A DNA stretch of 64,000 nt from Porpolomopsis calyptriformis (lineage: Eukaryota > Basidiomycota > Agaricomycetes > Agaricales > Hygrophoraceae). Numbering within the stretch: position 1 is the stretch's first letter; each line of letters begins with the position of its first letter. This document shows, in pieces, positions 35,414-46,060 of this stretch. Both the position numbers and the translations under genes were made by a program. The stretch lies in contig OX621170.1 in assembly GCA_951640195.1 (NCBI GenBank), positions 1,116,001-1,180,000 on the forward strand. Reading direction: 5' to 3'. Under the pieces are notes generated by a model. The model saw only the letters and a program-made list of their open reading frames with translations. It was not told the origin of the DNA and did no database searches.

Positions 35414-38400
35414 ATGCAAAACCAATGGAACGACCACCGCCCAACTACCAATGCGTTGAGACCCCACAGGGTTGCAAGTCAATCACATATTTCCCCCTAC
35501 GCTCTCGAGGTAACCCCTCCTGTGGCCGAGGATTATGACAGTTCGTGGGACGCCGGGTCGTCATCGGAAGCCGCAGCATATGCACATTCCACGTTAGATC
35601 TCCCCTCCCGCCCCCGCAACAGGACCGCGAGCGTCTTTGAGCACAGGAGTGGGCAAATGGCTCCTGCCTCCGACGCAGACCTTTATCGTTCCACCTCACA
35701 TGGATCGAACCTACATCGACCTAGCCGAAGCGCGTTTGGGCCACAATTGGGCCGGCTACACAGAGATGTCTCAACCGCCTCTTTCGCTTCTGAATCGCCT
35801 TATTACGATCAAGACCCTTTGCCATCAGAGGTGCGTCGCATACGAAATTGCATATTTTTGTTTAAACTACCTCATTTTCAAGTCAACCGTTGATCTGCAA
35901 TTATCCCGGGAACTCTCAACTTTGTCGTGCGTCTTTAGTTCTATGTATGGCATGTGGCATTTGAAATTGACTATCATCTCAGCCTTGATTCTATCGAAGG
36001 AATACGGCGTTTTCAGGAGGGAGAGCTACCTGAAGCCGATCAACAGTGGCATCGTCTTGTTCCCTTTGAGGCCCGTGAAGCCCTTGGAAAGAAGGAGGTT
36101 GAACGCCAATCCGTTCTATTCGAAGTCTTCACCTCTGAGAAGGAGTATGTGTCTGACCTTCAAGCCGTCAAAGAGGTATCACTTTGTGTCAGAACCTCAC
36201 CTCTCATTCTCATCCCGGAATCTTATTTACAGGTTTTCATCGAGCCACTGAGAAACGCATCACCACCTGTTATATCGGCGGATCGTCTTGAAGGATTCAT
36301 TTCCGATGTTTTTTGGAACATTGATCGCATTCTTGTTCGCCATCAACGAATGCTATCTGATTTATACGAGCGACAACGCGATCAACACCCGTTGATTCAG
36401 AGTGTGTCCGACATCGTTCTTGACGGTATGTTTGTTGCGTTCCCGAGCCGCCTTTCCTTGACGACGTTCTGTAGCCGTCCTGGGCTTTCGTGACGAATAC
36501 GAACCATACATCAAACACTACCCGATTGCGGAAGCGCTCCATCGTGCAGAACTCAGGCGCAACCCTCTATATCAAAACTTCGTCCAACAGGGCATTAACG
36601 ATCCCCGAATTCGCAAACGGGACCTCATCACATTCCTCTCCCGGCCAGTCAGCCGTCTTCCCAGATTTGGCCTTCTCCTTGAACACATACTCAAGATCAC
36701 CGCTCCCGATCACCCTGACCTAGAAACCCTACCTCTTATTTTAAACATATTGAGCGAGTTTATTAAAAGCAGTAAGTTAAATATGGCTTGTTCTATACAC
36801 TGACAATTTAATCATCATCGATTATAGCTCAGCCTGGTATCGCAGTTTCGGAAAGCAAAGTCAAATTCTGGGATTTGTGCGAAAGCTTAGTTTACGTGAA
36901 GGGTGAAATTATTGTACGCAATTATAATCAACTCCCTTAACTGATGACGGACTTGAACCCGAAGGACATGGATCTTTACGAGGAGAGTCGCTCATTAGTC
37001 CACTCCGGTCCACTGGCTCGTCGGCAGAGATCAGACGCGGACTGGTACGGATGGGCGGATCTCATGGTTGCTTTGTTGGACAATTATCGTGAGTATCCAT
37101 CATATCGTTATTCAGCGACACTCCAATTCGTTGCACCCAGTAATTTTGACGCGGGAAGAGACTCGCCCGAATGGGCCAGTCAAGCGACATTTAGTATCCA
37201 GAGTATGTCATCTGCACCGTATTCTTCTCGTATTCATGATCGAACCAGCCACTTCCCCTTGAATATGTGGAACTTGGCTCCTTCGATGGTCCACCGGAGA
37301 GTCGTAAAGAACGCGCCGACGACGGCGGCCTGCTCGAGAGCCTACGCTACCATTCCAAGCAAATGTTCCCATTCACCGTTTATCATACATCGTCCAAAAC
37401 AACTCGGCGCTACACACTATACTCCAGCAACGAGACTGGTCGGAAAACATGGCACAATTCTCTGCTCGACGCGATTGCCGTGCATAAAATCAGATCAGAG
37501 TCAAATATGGTGCGCACAATCCCGTGCTGGAACATTCGGTTTTGTTTTATTCAAGTCATGTAGTTCTACGAACCCCGTGTATTGACCGACCAATATTTCC
37601 ACGTAGCAGAGACCCGCTCAACTGGCAATCCTGGCATTCACATCACTGGGAAGATTACCAGTGCTGTACCTTTCAGTTTGTCCGGCTTGTTCTTACTCTC
37701 TGAGAGAGCCTGACATGCGGTCTACACAGGTAGTGGGAACGCCAGCTTTCTTGCCGTGGGCTGCGCCAGCGGTATCTTTGTTGCTATTCGCGGGGAACAA
37801 AGTGAGTGGAATGGATGGAATGAAATGCTGGTGTTCAGTTGAAATCTCATCACATTATAGATTTTCGCAGAGTCCTACCACTCGCAAATCCAACATCCAT
37901 AGTGGCGCTATCCAAATTCAACAAATTCATTATTCATCACGAGTCATCATTATTATCTTATTCGATAGACATCCTCGCGCGTGTTGCGATAGGCCATTCG
38001 CATACTCAAACTTTGGATGCCACACTTGAGAAGATTGCTGGCCAAGATGGCCACGTCTTATTCTTCAGAGCTGGACGCGTTGGAAATCGCACATTGGGTG
38101 AGTCCTCGTGATAGCGTATTTATATGCCTTTCCTAACATCTTGGCGGACACCAGTCATATTTGCTTCCAAGAGCTTCCTTCAGATTACTCTCCATGCATT
38201 GGAAGTGCTCACTCCCGTGGATCTTAGCCTGAGCCCAACGCGGAGCAACCCAATCGGTCCATTCAGTAGTATGATGAGGTCATTCCGACCCTTTGGCCAC
38301 GTACGTAGGCCGGCTGTTTTCGTTGCACATTGACTGAGATATGGGGGACCGACAGCCGTTCTATGTGCCCAAGGATGCATACGACGTGACGCCGATGGTA

Positions 38401-39090
38401 AGGACTATTGCGATCAGTACGGAGAAAGGTATCGCCATCGTTGATCCGACCGAGTATGCCGTTCCTCTTTTATCGCTTGAACGCGGCATCTCATACCCTG
38501 ATCATCCAGCCTGACAAAGTCTATCGCCAACCTCGTTCCCGATTTCAGTCAAGCCAGTATAGATCCGTCTCTGGCTCTCCTGAAAACGCGTTGTGATGGG
38601 GCGAAACCATTAGGTCTTGTGCGCTGCAATACCTATGAGCTTTTGGTGATCTACGATCGTAAGTCCTTTCGGACATTTTCTTTTTGCCATTCGTGTGAGC
38701 TCAACGTGTCGTGCTCTAGGCTTAGGTTGTTATATTAACAAGCACGGAGAACCTGGCCGAGCATCAGGATATGTAAGATGGGAGACGAAAGCGTCTTCCT
38801 ACGCACACCGCGGCGCCCACGTCTTACTATTCTCATCCGAGTTCATCGAGGTGCGACATATGAACACAGGGAGACTGGACCAGGTCATCGAGGCCAATGA
38901 CATACGGTTGCTGCATTCCGCACATGGAGACGGCGTGGACAATACCATACTGGTTGCGATGAAGGGTGAGTATGGCGACAAGGATGGACATAGCGAGAAG
39001 GTGGTGGAGTTACAGGAGACATCGCCAATCAATCAGGGTCTTTCTGCGGCAGAGAAAGATGCACTCTGGGATCAATGGGATATGCCATAG
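35414..39090 (+). CDS. Rho guanine-nucleotide exchange factor (Rom2/Rgf-like, DH-PH-CNH)
   Basis: Activates Rho1-type GTPases in cell-wall integrity and polarised growth. The ATG at 35414 opens a disordered Ser/Pro/Tyr-rich region. The DH domain spans about 36090-36780, with RQSVLFEVFTSEKEYVSDLQAVKE, then VFIEPLRNA, then ALHRAELRRNPLYQNFVQQ and RDLITFLSRPVSRLPRFGLLLEHILK. The PH domain covers about 36920-37500 (LDNYLVLTREE; FTVYHTSSKTTRRYTLYSSNETGRKTWHNSLLDAI). A citron-homology (CNH) beta-propeller domain runs about 37590-39030, including ASFLAVGCASGIFVAIRGE, FIIHHESSLLSYSIDIL and HGEPGRASGYVRWETKASSYA. The C-terminus is ALWDQWDMP, stop at 39088-39090. About a dozen short introns. Domain order matches fungal Rom1/2 and Rgf1-3; an N-terminal DEP domain is not apparent. 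Confidence 0.92.
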
Positions 39091-39286
39091 CCCAGTCGCT
39101 TACTACGATATTACCCTTCGATCACGCAGCACATGTATTGATTTTTTTTCTTTGATAACGCTATCGGAAACCGGATGATGGTGCTTTTGATACAAACATG
39201 AAAAACCATGGCTATCATTCACAAGAGTACGGAGGGCGGGCCCACTCCCTGAGGTACATCATAAACAGACAAATATCTCCAATACA

Positions 39287-40980
39287 TTACTTCTTAATAA
39301 ATGCGGTCATTCCTTGTACGTTGTTGGCACCTAGGGAGTCTTTGTCAGGCACGGAAGAGAGTATGGGAATCGGGATTTGGCTTACTGAGAGCGAGACCGG
39401 CAGTTTTGGCGGGTGCAGAAACATCTAATGATTGGATGTTCTGTGCCTGGCCGGGTGCATTGAGGGACAGGACGTTGACGGAGGTTGCGCCAGCCGCCAA
39501 GACATACATGAAGCTGTGGTTAGAGGAGAAGGTGGTCTCGATGAGCACAAGCGCTCGGAGCGAATGAAGAAAGGTCACGTACTCGTTGTTGCCAACAGTA
39601 GCAATATCATTATCGATCGTAGCCGAAGTGTTTCCTTGAGGGTATTGCTGTTTACGGGAGGAGGTAGTTAGAAACCCAACCGAAAAAAATGAGGGGGGGG
39701 GAGGTTTTCGTGTACGAACCTTTACGATAGATCCGGTGATGTTCTGGCTGACGTTAACCTCTGTCACGATCCCAGTTTTGATGTCGGTCAAGTAAAAGTT
39801 GCCAGTCTTCTCCGAATGGCTTGACCAGCACGTCGCGCCCTGACCCTGGATGGGCACGACCGAGGAGCGGTTGGTGGGGCTGAGGTCAGCGAGGTCCATG
39901 ATGTCGAACCCGACTCCGGCGTCTGTCGCGAGGAGGGCGTTCTGCCCCTTGATGACGGTCATCGAGAAGGGGAGGAGGCCGCCTTGGTTCGGGGGAAGCA
40001 TGGTGAAGTTCGGGGAGAGCGACGCGTCCGAGTTGATGTCCCAGACGGCGAAGAAGCCGGGCTGGGGTGGGACGCCCTTGATGGAGGCGATCACCTGGGT
40101 GTTGGCCTCGTTGAAGACGATGTGGCTGGTGGTGCCGGCGGGACCGTTGGGGGGTGTCGTTTGGTTGAGACCGAGAGAACGAACGGTGTTCGGTTGCGCG
40201 GTCAATCCGTTTTGAGTGTCGATCGCAAAGCAGCTAAAGGAGTGGTTGTAAGGTGACTGATGTTCCTATCGTTCGAGACCGAGACAGACCTGACACCATT
40301 TGTGGCTCCACCGTTGAGGGCGCAAACCTGGTTACCCGCGGAATTGATAGCCAAACTCATCGGGAACTCTCCGCCAGAGTTGACCGGTTGGCCGATTTGG
40401 GTGAGTACCGCGGGGTCATTGGGGTCGATGGAGAAGAGCGAGATCGTGTTCGAGCCGGGATTGACCTGGGGAAGTGAAAACGTGAGGACAAAACTCTAAT
40501 GACCGTGAGCGCATTCATTCACGTACCGCGGCCAAGACATTTGAAACGGCCGAGGTTTTCACCGCACCTTGTGAAAATAGCGGGTCGGGCTCTATGGGAC
40601 TGACAACACCGTGAGAGCCGACACCGCCAGTGGAGACGGCTTGGCGAAGGCTCTGCGATTGTGTCAGTCGGGGATGTCAATCGGGGATAAGTGACTTGAA
40701 CGTACCAATGTCCCGTCAGATCCGATATCGGCTGAGACGACAAAGTTGCCATCTGGCTCGTTTGTGATAACTATCGACATAAATTTCGGTCACAACAGAA
40801 AAAAAATCCCCGGAGAACGTGGAATGACGTACAGTATGCTGCACCTGAGGAGAGACCCTTGGGTTGGGCCATTTGCATGACCTTGGGCTTGGGCTTGTGT
40901 CGTCGGTGTGCGGGCCTAGCTGATACAAATGTGGAAGCCAAGAGAAAGGCAAAGAGAACGGATCCAGAGAATGACTTCAT
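39287..40980 (-). CDS. Secreted beta-propeller (carboxymuconate-cyclase/lactonase-like)
   Basis: The ATG at 40980 gives MKSFSGSVLFAFLLASTFVSA, a clear signal peptide. An Arg/Lys/Pro-rich segment and then GAAYFVTNEPDGNFVVSADIGSDGTLSLRQAV (about 40830-40660) open a seven-bladed propeller. Repeated blades read AVSNVLAAVNPGSNTISLFSIDPNDP (about 40540-40430), PMSLAINSAGNQVCALNGG, HIVFNEANTQVIASIKG (about 40110) and GNFYLTDIKTGIVTEVNV. The last intron (GTAAGCC donor near 39393) gives a tail NNVQGMTAFIKK ending at TAA 39287-39289. Length is about 400 aa. Related mushroom proteins are often annotated as 3-carboxymuconate cyclase-like, but no activity is proven; enzymatic function is uncertain. Confidence 0.82.
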
Positions 40981-41416
40981 GGCGTTCAAGAAGTGAATTG
41001 ACAGTGAAATGAAGCAAAAGAACAGATCTACTGGACGCGGTGTGAAAAGGAAAGAGTGTGAAGAGAGAGCACCTGTGCCCTATGCTTAGAGGGAATGAGA
41101 AACAAGAATGAAGAATGGTTGCGCACCTAAACCTCATTTTATAGCATTTCTGAACGCAGTTACCCATATGTTAGCGTTCGCAACTGGATACGACACACGC
41201 CACCACCGATCATAGCGTGTGTATTGGTGAGGTAGGTCACGTGTAAATCACGTGAATGACTGCAGGCTTACAGAGCCTTGGGGCGTTTCCTAGAGGATCT
41301 GATGCTGTTCGCCGTTCAATTATCTTATGTGCATAAATGAAAGTGTGGGGCATCGACGAATCACGAAAATCCAGGTCTTTGATCAGGTTGCTACGCGGAA
41401 AAGCATCAACAGTAAA
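40981..41416. promoter_or_regulatory. Upstream region of the secreted propeller with paired CACGTGA elements
   Basis: A 436-bp gap between two minus-strand genes. Two overlapping-spaced elements lie at 41237-41243 (TCACGTG) and 41248-41255 (TCACGTGA), 11 bp or about one helical turn apart, about 260 bp upstream of the propeller start. Confidence 0.5.
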
Positions 41417-42985
41417 TTAGTCTAACGTAACCTTATCTTCCGTTGGAAACAGGAGACACGCCCCGCTGTCGCCTGCACTGACCACCATTGAGCCTCCAAG
41501 TGCTAAGCAGGCGTCCAAAACGGGTCCTTGATGACCTTTATGTTCACGAACCAACGCACCAGTGCGTGCATCCCAGGTACGCAACGTACAATCTGCGGAG
41601 CCGGTCACAATAAGGTATCCCTTTGGTGATGGGTGCACAACCAGGGTGGTGATAGTATCCTGAGTAATCGGTGTGTAAAGTCATGTGATCAGCAGAACAG
41701 TTTGTCACCAGTAGTAGTAGAAGTAGATTTTTTACCTTATGCTCGAGCGTTGATCGCAACCTCATCGTAGTGAGATCCCATACGCAGGCTTTCCCATCTG
41801 TCGCCCCGGTGACTACAGCACCAGGGCCGGAAACGGATCCTCCGGCGAGGTTCACAAACGCGACAGCTTCAACGCTTTCGCCTGCCTTGTGTCCTTCAAG
41901 CGTTCCGACCACTTCTCTTTTGCTCAGACTAACCACACAAACTGCTCCTGAGGCGCCGCCTACGACTGCGAGGGTGGAGGAGGGGTTTACCCCAAGAGCA
42001 GTGATACTGTCGAGTTGGAAACGAGCGCTTCCTTGTGAAAGTTTGAAGAGCGGAGTGGGAGATTGGGGATCCCAGAAGATAAGGGTGCCGCCGTCGCAAG
42101 CCGTCACGATATTCCTCCCTGTGTGCAACTCGTCAGAGAAACGCTGATACCGAGGAGCACCGCGCGAGATGCACCATTTGGAGTGAACTGGCCGCACTGC
42201 ACCGCTCCTATATGCCCCGCGAATACTTGTAATGTCGCTCCGGAAGGTACTGCGTCAGAACAGTAAAAATCCGGGAGGACAATTTTTCCGAGAGACGATA
42301 CGTACGCTGCCATAGCCAAACCGTAGTGTCATTCGATCCGGCCAAGAGTTGAGCTTCTTTTGGGTGCCAACGCAGCCACTATTTCAGCAAAAAAAAAAAA
42401 AAAAGAAGCGTCGTCGGCGACGGTGAGAAGCGGGAGGGGGACAGCACATACCATGACCTCATCAGGGCCTTGCAGCTCGGTCAGGAACTCCCATGTCCCC
42501 CAATTCTCACTCCCCACTCTCCTCCATACCCGCACCTTCCCGTCCATCCCCCCAGTCGCGACCATCTCCCCGTCCGAGCTGAAGGCCACGTCTGACACGC
42601 TGTCCGCGTGGCCCGTCAGGACGGCGACGATCGCGACTTCACCCCCGCTGGCGCTGGTGAGATCCCATATGTACCCGAGATCATCCTGGCCGCCGGACGC
42701 AGCGAGCGGCGCGGAGGGGTGCGCCGAAACAGCGAAGACGGAGAGGTTGTGGTTCGAGAAACGACCGACCGAGTTGTCCTCCCCCGATGTTTCGGTATCA
42801 TCTCCCCGACCGATGACGTCTTCCGTCGTCTCCTCGTCGCCGTCGTCCATGGGGTGATCACCATCGTCTGGTAATTCTTCCAAGATGTCGCCCTCGTGGA
42901 TATACTCCTCTTCCCGTTCTTCGTACCACTCGTCTTCGTGCTCAGCGTTCATGGAAGAAACGAGATTTGCTGACAGAGCAACCAT
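41417..42985 (-). CDS. WD40 repeat protein, AAMP/Sqt1 family
   Basis: Sqt1 is the dedicated chaperone of ribosomal protein uL16 (Rpl10) in yeast; AAMP is the animal relative. The start is the ATG at 42985, or 42952 in frame. The head is acidic (EHEDEWYEEREEEYIHEGDILEELPDDGDH). WD40 blades follow: HPSAPLAASGGQDDLGYIWDL (about 42715-42655), LTGHADSVSDVAFSSDGEMVATGGMDGKVRVWR (about 42615-42515), WHPKEAQLLAGSNDTTVWLW (across an intron with a 16-nt T tract on the coding strand, about 42389-42404), FAGHIGAVQCGQFTPNG, NIVTACDGGTLIFWD, VTGATDGKACVWDL and GSADCTLRTWDARTG. The stop is at 41417-41419. Length is about 440 aa with seven or eight blades. Ribosome assembly is the best functional inference. 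Confidence 0.9.
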
Positions 42986-43070
42986 AACGCCATTACACTA
43001 ATGGACCACGTGATGCTTATTACATAACCTATATCTGATCCACGTATACCGTTCAGACATACCAAATACC
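42986..43070. promoter_or_regulatory. Bidirectional promoter (AAMP/Sqt1-like / PDI) with a CACGTGA element
   Basis: An 85-bp gap between start codons, with CCACGTGAT (core 43007-43012). Confidence 0.55.
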
Positions 43071-44831
43071 ATGAGACCTTCGTTCATTTTGTTTGCGGTA
43101 GCCTTGTGCGCTGGGACACATGCCTCCAATGTTGTCGAACTTGGAGTGGGCAACTTTGATAAGGTTATTGGGAAAGGAACCCCTGCCCTTGTTGAATTGT
43201 GAGTTGAGAACTTGGTCATTGTCGTGGCTGAATATTGATTATCCTTCGCGCGTTTTATGAAAAGCTTTGCCCCCTGGTGGTGAGTCCTCGCTGGCGTATC
43301 CTTTCGTAGCTCTCTTCTGATTTTTTTCCCTTATGAAAGCGGACACTGCAAGGTCAGTACGGTGCAGTAATGTGCGACCGCTCCCGGAGTGAATGCTGCC
43401 CTTCGCAGAATTTAGCACCCGTGTATGAACAACTGGCCGATTCATTTTCGCACGGAAAAGACAAGGTGATCATCGCCAAGGTCGATGCTGATGGAGAGGG
43501 TCGGGCGTTAGGTTCCAAGTATGGCGTGAAGGGCTTCCCCAGTGAGTTGTTGGGCGGGCGGTTATAATTCCTTCCTCGCTGACCCAAGTTCGTCGCTAGC
43601 TCTCAAATGGTTCAAAGGGGATGGCACACACGAACCATATGAATCGGGTCGTGACCTTGACAGTCTGGCGGCCTTGTAAGGAAGCATGTCCCCTATAAAA
43701 CACATCCTTGTAACCAAAAAACCGCTTTCTCTAGCGTAACCAAACAATCCGGCGTTAAATCAAGCATCAAACCACCGCCACCTCCGCAGACGCTCATCCT
43801 TGATGCTGTTACCTTTGACGACGTAGTGATGGTAGGTCTTGTCAGATTGTGAATGCCGAAAACTCGACTGATTTTTTCTGCAAGAATACATCAAAAAACG
43901 TGCTGGTGGCGTTTACTGTAGGCATACTTTCTTGTTCCAAGCACCTTGGCGTTGATGGCTTGAGTCTAGGCCCCATGGTGCGGCCATTGCAAGAACATGA
44001 AGCCTATATACGAGCAAGGCAAGTTACTCCGAGCCCAAGCCAACCGTGAATTATCCTAACCTATACACTAAGTGGCCATTAATTTCAAACCCGAGATTGA
44101 TGTATATGATCCCCCCTATGTATCGTCCATTTTTGACCCGACTGTTTGACAGTGTGTTGTGGCGAACGTGGATGCCGATGCGGCTCACAACAAGGAACTG
44201 GCATCCAAATATGGCGTTTCTTCGTACCCGACCATCCAGTTCTTTTCGAAAGACAACAAGCAGGAACCTGAAAAGTACGATGGGGATCGATCGGAAGAGG
44301 CTTTTGTGGCCTACCTGAACGAGAAATGTGGTACACACCGCGCGGTCGGCGGAGGTCTGAATGATCAGGCAGGTTTCAGTCGTGGTCTCGGATATAGTTT
44401 GTGACTGATCGGGGGGGGAGGGTTTTTGATAGGCTGGACGGCTTGCGGAGTTGGATGCCTTGGCTGGCGAGTTTTATGCGGCGTCAAGCAAAGCGAGGGA
44501 GTCGATGATGAGAGAAGCGGCTCTGCTGGCCAAGAAGTTGGGCGGAACGGCGGAACATTACATTCGCGTGATGAAAAAAGTGGCGGAAGGGGCGGAGGGA
44601 TATTTGGAAAAGGAGAAAAAACGGTCGGGAGGATTTCGTTCCTTTGAGCTGATGACACATATTGACGCAGGTGATTTTCCCGTTTTGCTTGGAAGGTTAG
44701 CGACGATGATCGAGAAACGGATGGTGGCGCCTTCAAAACTGGATGAGATTAAGGTAAAGGCGAATATATTACAGGCGTTTTTAGATGAAGGAAAGGAGAG
44801 TAGGATACAGAGAGGGACGGGAGAGTTATGA
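43071..44831 (+). CDS. Protein disulfide isomerase, two thioredoxin domains plus ERp29-like C-terminal domain
   Basis: ER oxidoreductase for disulfide formation, ERp38/TigA-like. The ATG at 43071 gives MRPSFILFAVALCAGTHAS, a signal peptide. Thioredoxin domain 1 has APWCGHCK, spelled across two tiny exons (43267-43281, 15 nt; 43340-43352, 13 nt). Domain 2 has APWCGHCKNMKPIYEQ (about 43970-44018). A GC-AG intron (44019-44072) then leads to VAINFKPEID and VANVDADAAHNKELASKYGVSSYPTIQFF. The C-terminal domain is helical (LDALAGEFYAASSKARESMMREAALLAKK to IQRGTGEL) and matches the ERp29 D domain. It ends in TGEL instead of a canonical HDEL/KDEL. About ten introns; roughly 370 aa. Confidence 0.93.
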
Positions 44832-45018
44832 GTAACACATGTTCCGAAAGAAAAATGAATGCTGTTGAATCCTTGTCCCGGGATTTCACAAAGCACGAGG
44901 CCGAGCGGACCTCGTGTTGATCTGTGGGCACACCTCGATGCCTGATGTTTATTTACTTGGTTGCAGGGGGAGGTGAGGCATTCACATCCTGATCACACAC
45001 GGACAGGAACATTATCTC

Positions 45019-45915
45019 ATGAACGCTCTGTACCCACGACGAGCTGCACGATTTTCATCATCGAAGGGGCGATGGCAACGAATGTCGTACGAAGAGGAGA
45101 GGGAGACGACGGGGGTGCTCCCTTGGAGGTTTCGACTGTTGACGTGGAACGTGGATTTCATGAGTGCGAACCCAGGGGAGCGGCTGATGGCGGCGCTGGG
45201 GTATATTCAGAGGGACGTGTTGAGGTGTAGGGGCGGGGAGGCGCCTGAGGCGTGCTGTATCCTGCTGCAGGAGGTGCACGTTGAGGCGTTTGAGGTTGTG
45301 GCTGAGAACGAGTGGGTGCGGAGACACTTTGCGATCACGCCGGTGACACCGGACAAATGGCCGGGTGAGTCAACGTACGGAAATGTGACGTTGGTGTCTC
45401 GAGCGATACCGATACGGCGGGGATGGTCATTGGAATTTGAGTCGTCGAGGATGGGGCGTCATGGGCTGGTGGTGGATCTGAAACTGGGAGTGCGGGATTC
45501 AGACGAGGCGGTGACGGTTCGGATGGCGAATACTCATTTGGAATCGCTGGCGAGCGGGGCGAAGGCGAGGGTGGTACAGATGGGGTTAATCGCTCGGCTG
45601 CTGAAGGAGAAGGGGTTGGATGGAGGGGTAGTTGGGGGAGATATGAATGCGATCGGTGGGTCAGACCAGGGGATGACTGGGAAAGTTGGACTGGTGGACG
45701 GATGGAAAGGGAAGGAGGATGAAGAGGAAGGGTACACGTGGGGATACCAACCGAGCGGGGAATATCCACCTGGACGATTGGATAAGATACTATTCACAGG
45801 AGGAAGTAGGATTGAGGTTGAAGAACCTGAGATGGTGGGAGTAGGAGTACTAACGGTTGATGGAAAGTGGATTAGCGATCATTTTGGGTTACTTACGACT
45901 ATACGTACTAGATAG
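45019..45915 (+). CDS. Endonuclease/exonuclease/phosphatase protein, Tdp2-like
   Basis: A single uninterrupted ORF of 298 aa. EEP catalytic motifs occur in order: LLTWNVDF (about 45140), LLQEVHVE (about 45270), an NTHLES motif (about 45530-45550), GGDMNAIGGSD (about 45640), GYTWGYQ, GRLDKILF (about 45775) and SDHFGLL (about 45880). The order and the TWN / QEV / THLES / GDxN / SDH set fit tyrosyl-DNA phosphodiesterase 2-like enzymes, which remove topoisomerase 2 adducts from DNA 5' ends. Close alternatives are other Mg-dependent EEP phosphodiesterases. No signal peptide is visible. It is intronless and purine-rich on the coding strand, unlike its neighbours. Substrate assignment is inference. 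Confidence 0.82.
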   Translation: MNALYPRRAARFSSSKGRWQRMSYEEERETTGVLPWRFRLLTWNVDFMSANPGERLMAALGYIQRDVLRCRGGEAPEACCILLQEVHVEAFEVVAENEWVRRHFAITPVTPDKWPGESTYGNVTLVSRAIPIRRGWSLEFESSRMGRHGLVVDLKLGVRDSDEAVTVRMANTHLESLASGAKARVVQMGLIARLLKEKGLDGGVVGGDMNAIGGSDQGMTGKVGLVDGWKGKEDEEEGYTWGYQPSGEYPPGRLDKILFTGGSRIEVEEPEMVGVGVLTVDGKWISDHFGLLTTIRTR

Positions 45916-46060
45916 ATCATCTAAATGAGTTGTGATTTGTTTATCATCACGTGATATAGATAGGTGGTCTCATCTTTATATAATAAATACAAATACTCAT
46001 CAATTTTCTCTCATTTTACTTATCACCACCACCTTCAGTTCGAAAAAAAATTCATCAACG

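Noticed and set aside
42389..42404. Homopolymer A runs (also about 48558 and 52750)
   Set aside because: They are T-rich tracts inside introns of minus-strand genes, as expected for pyrimidine tracts; no further meaning.
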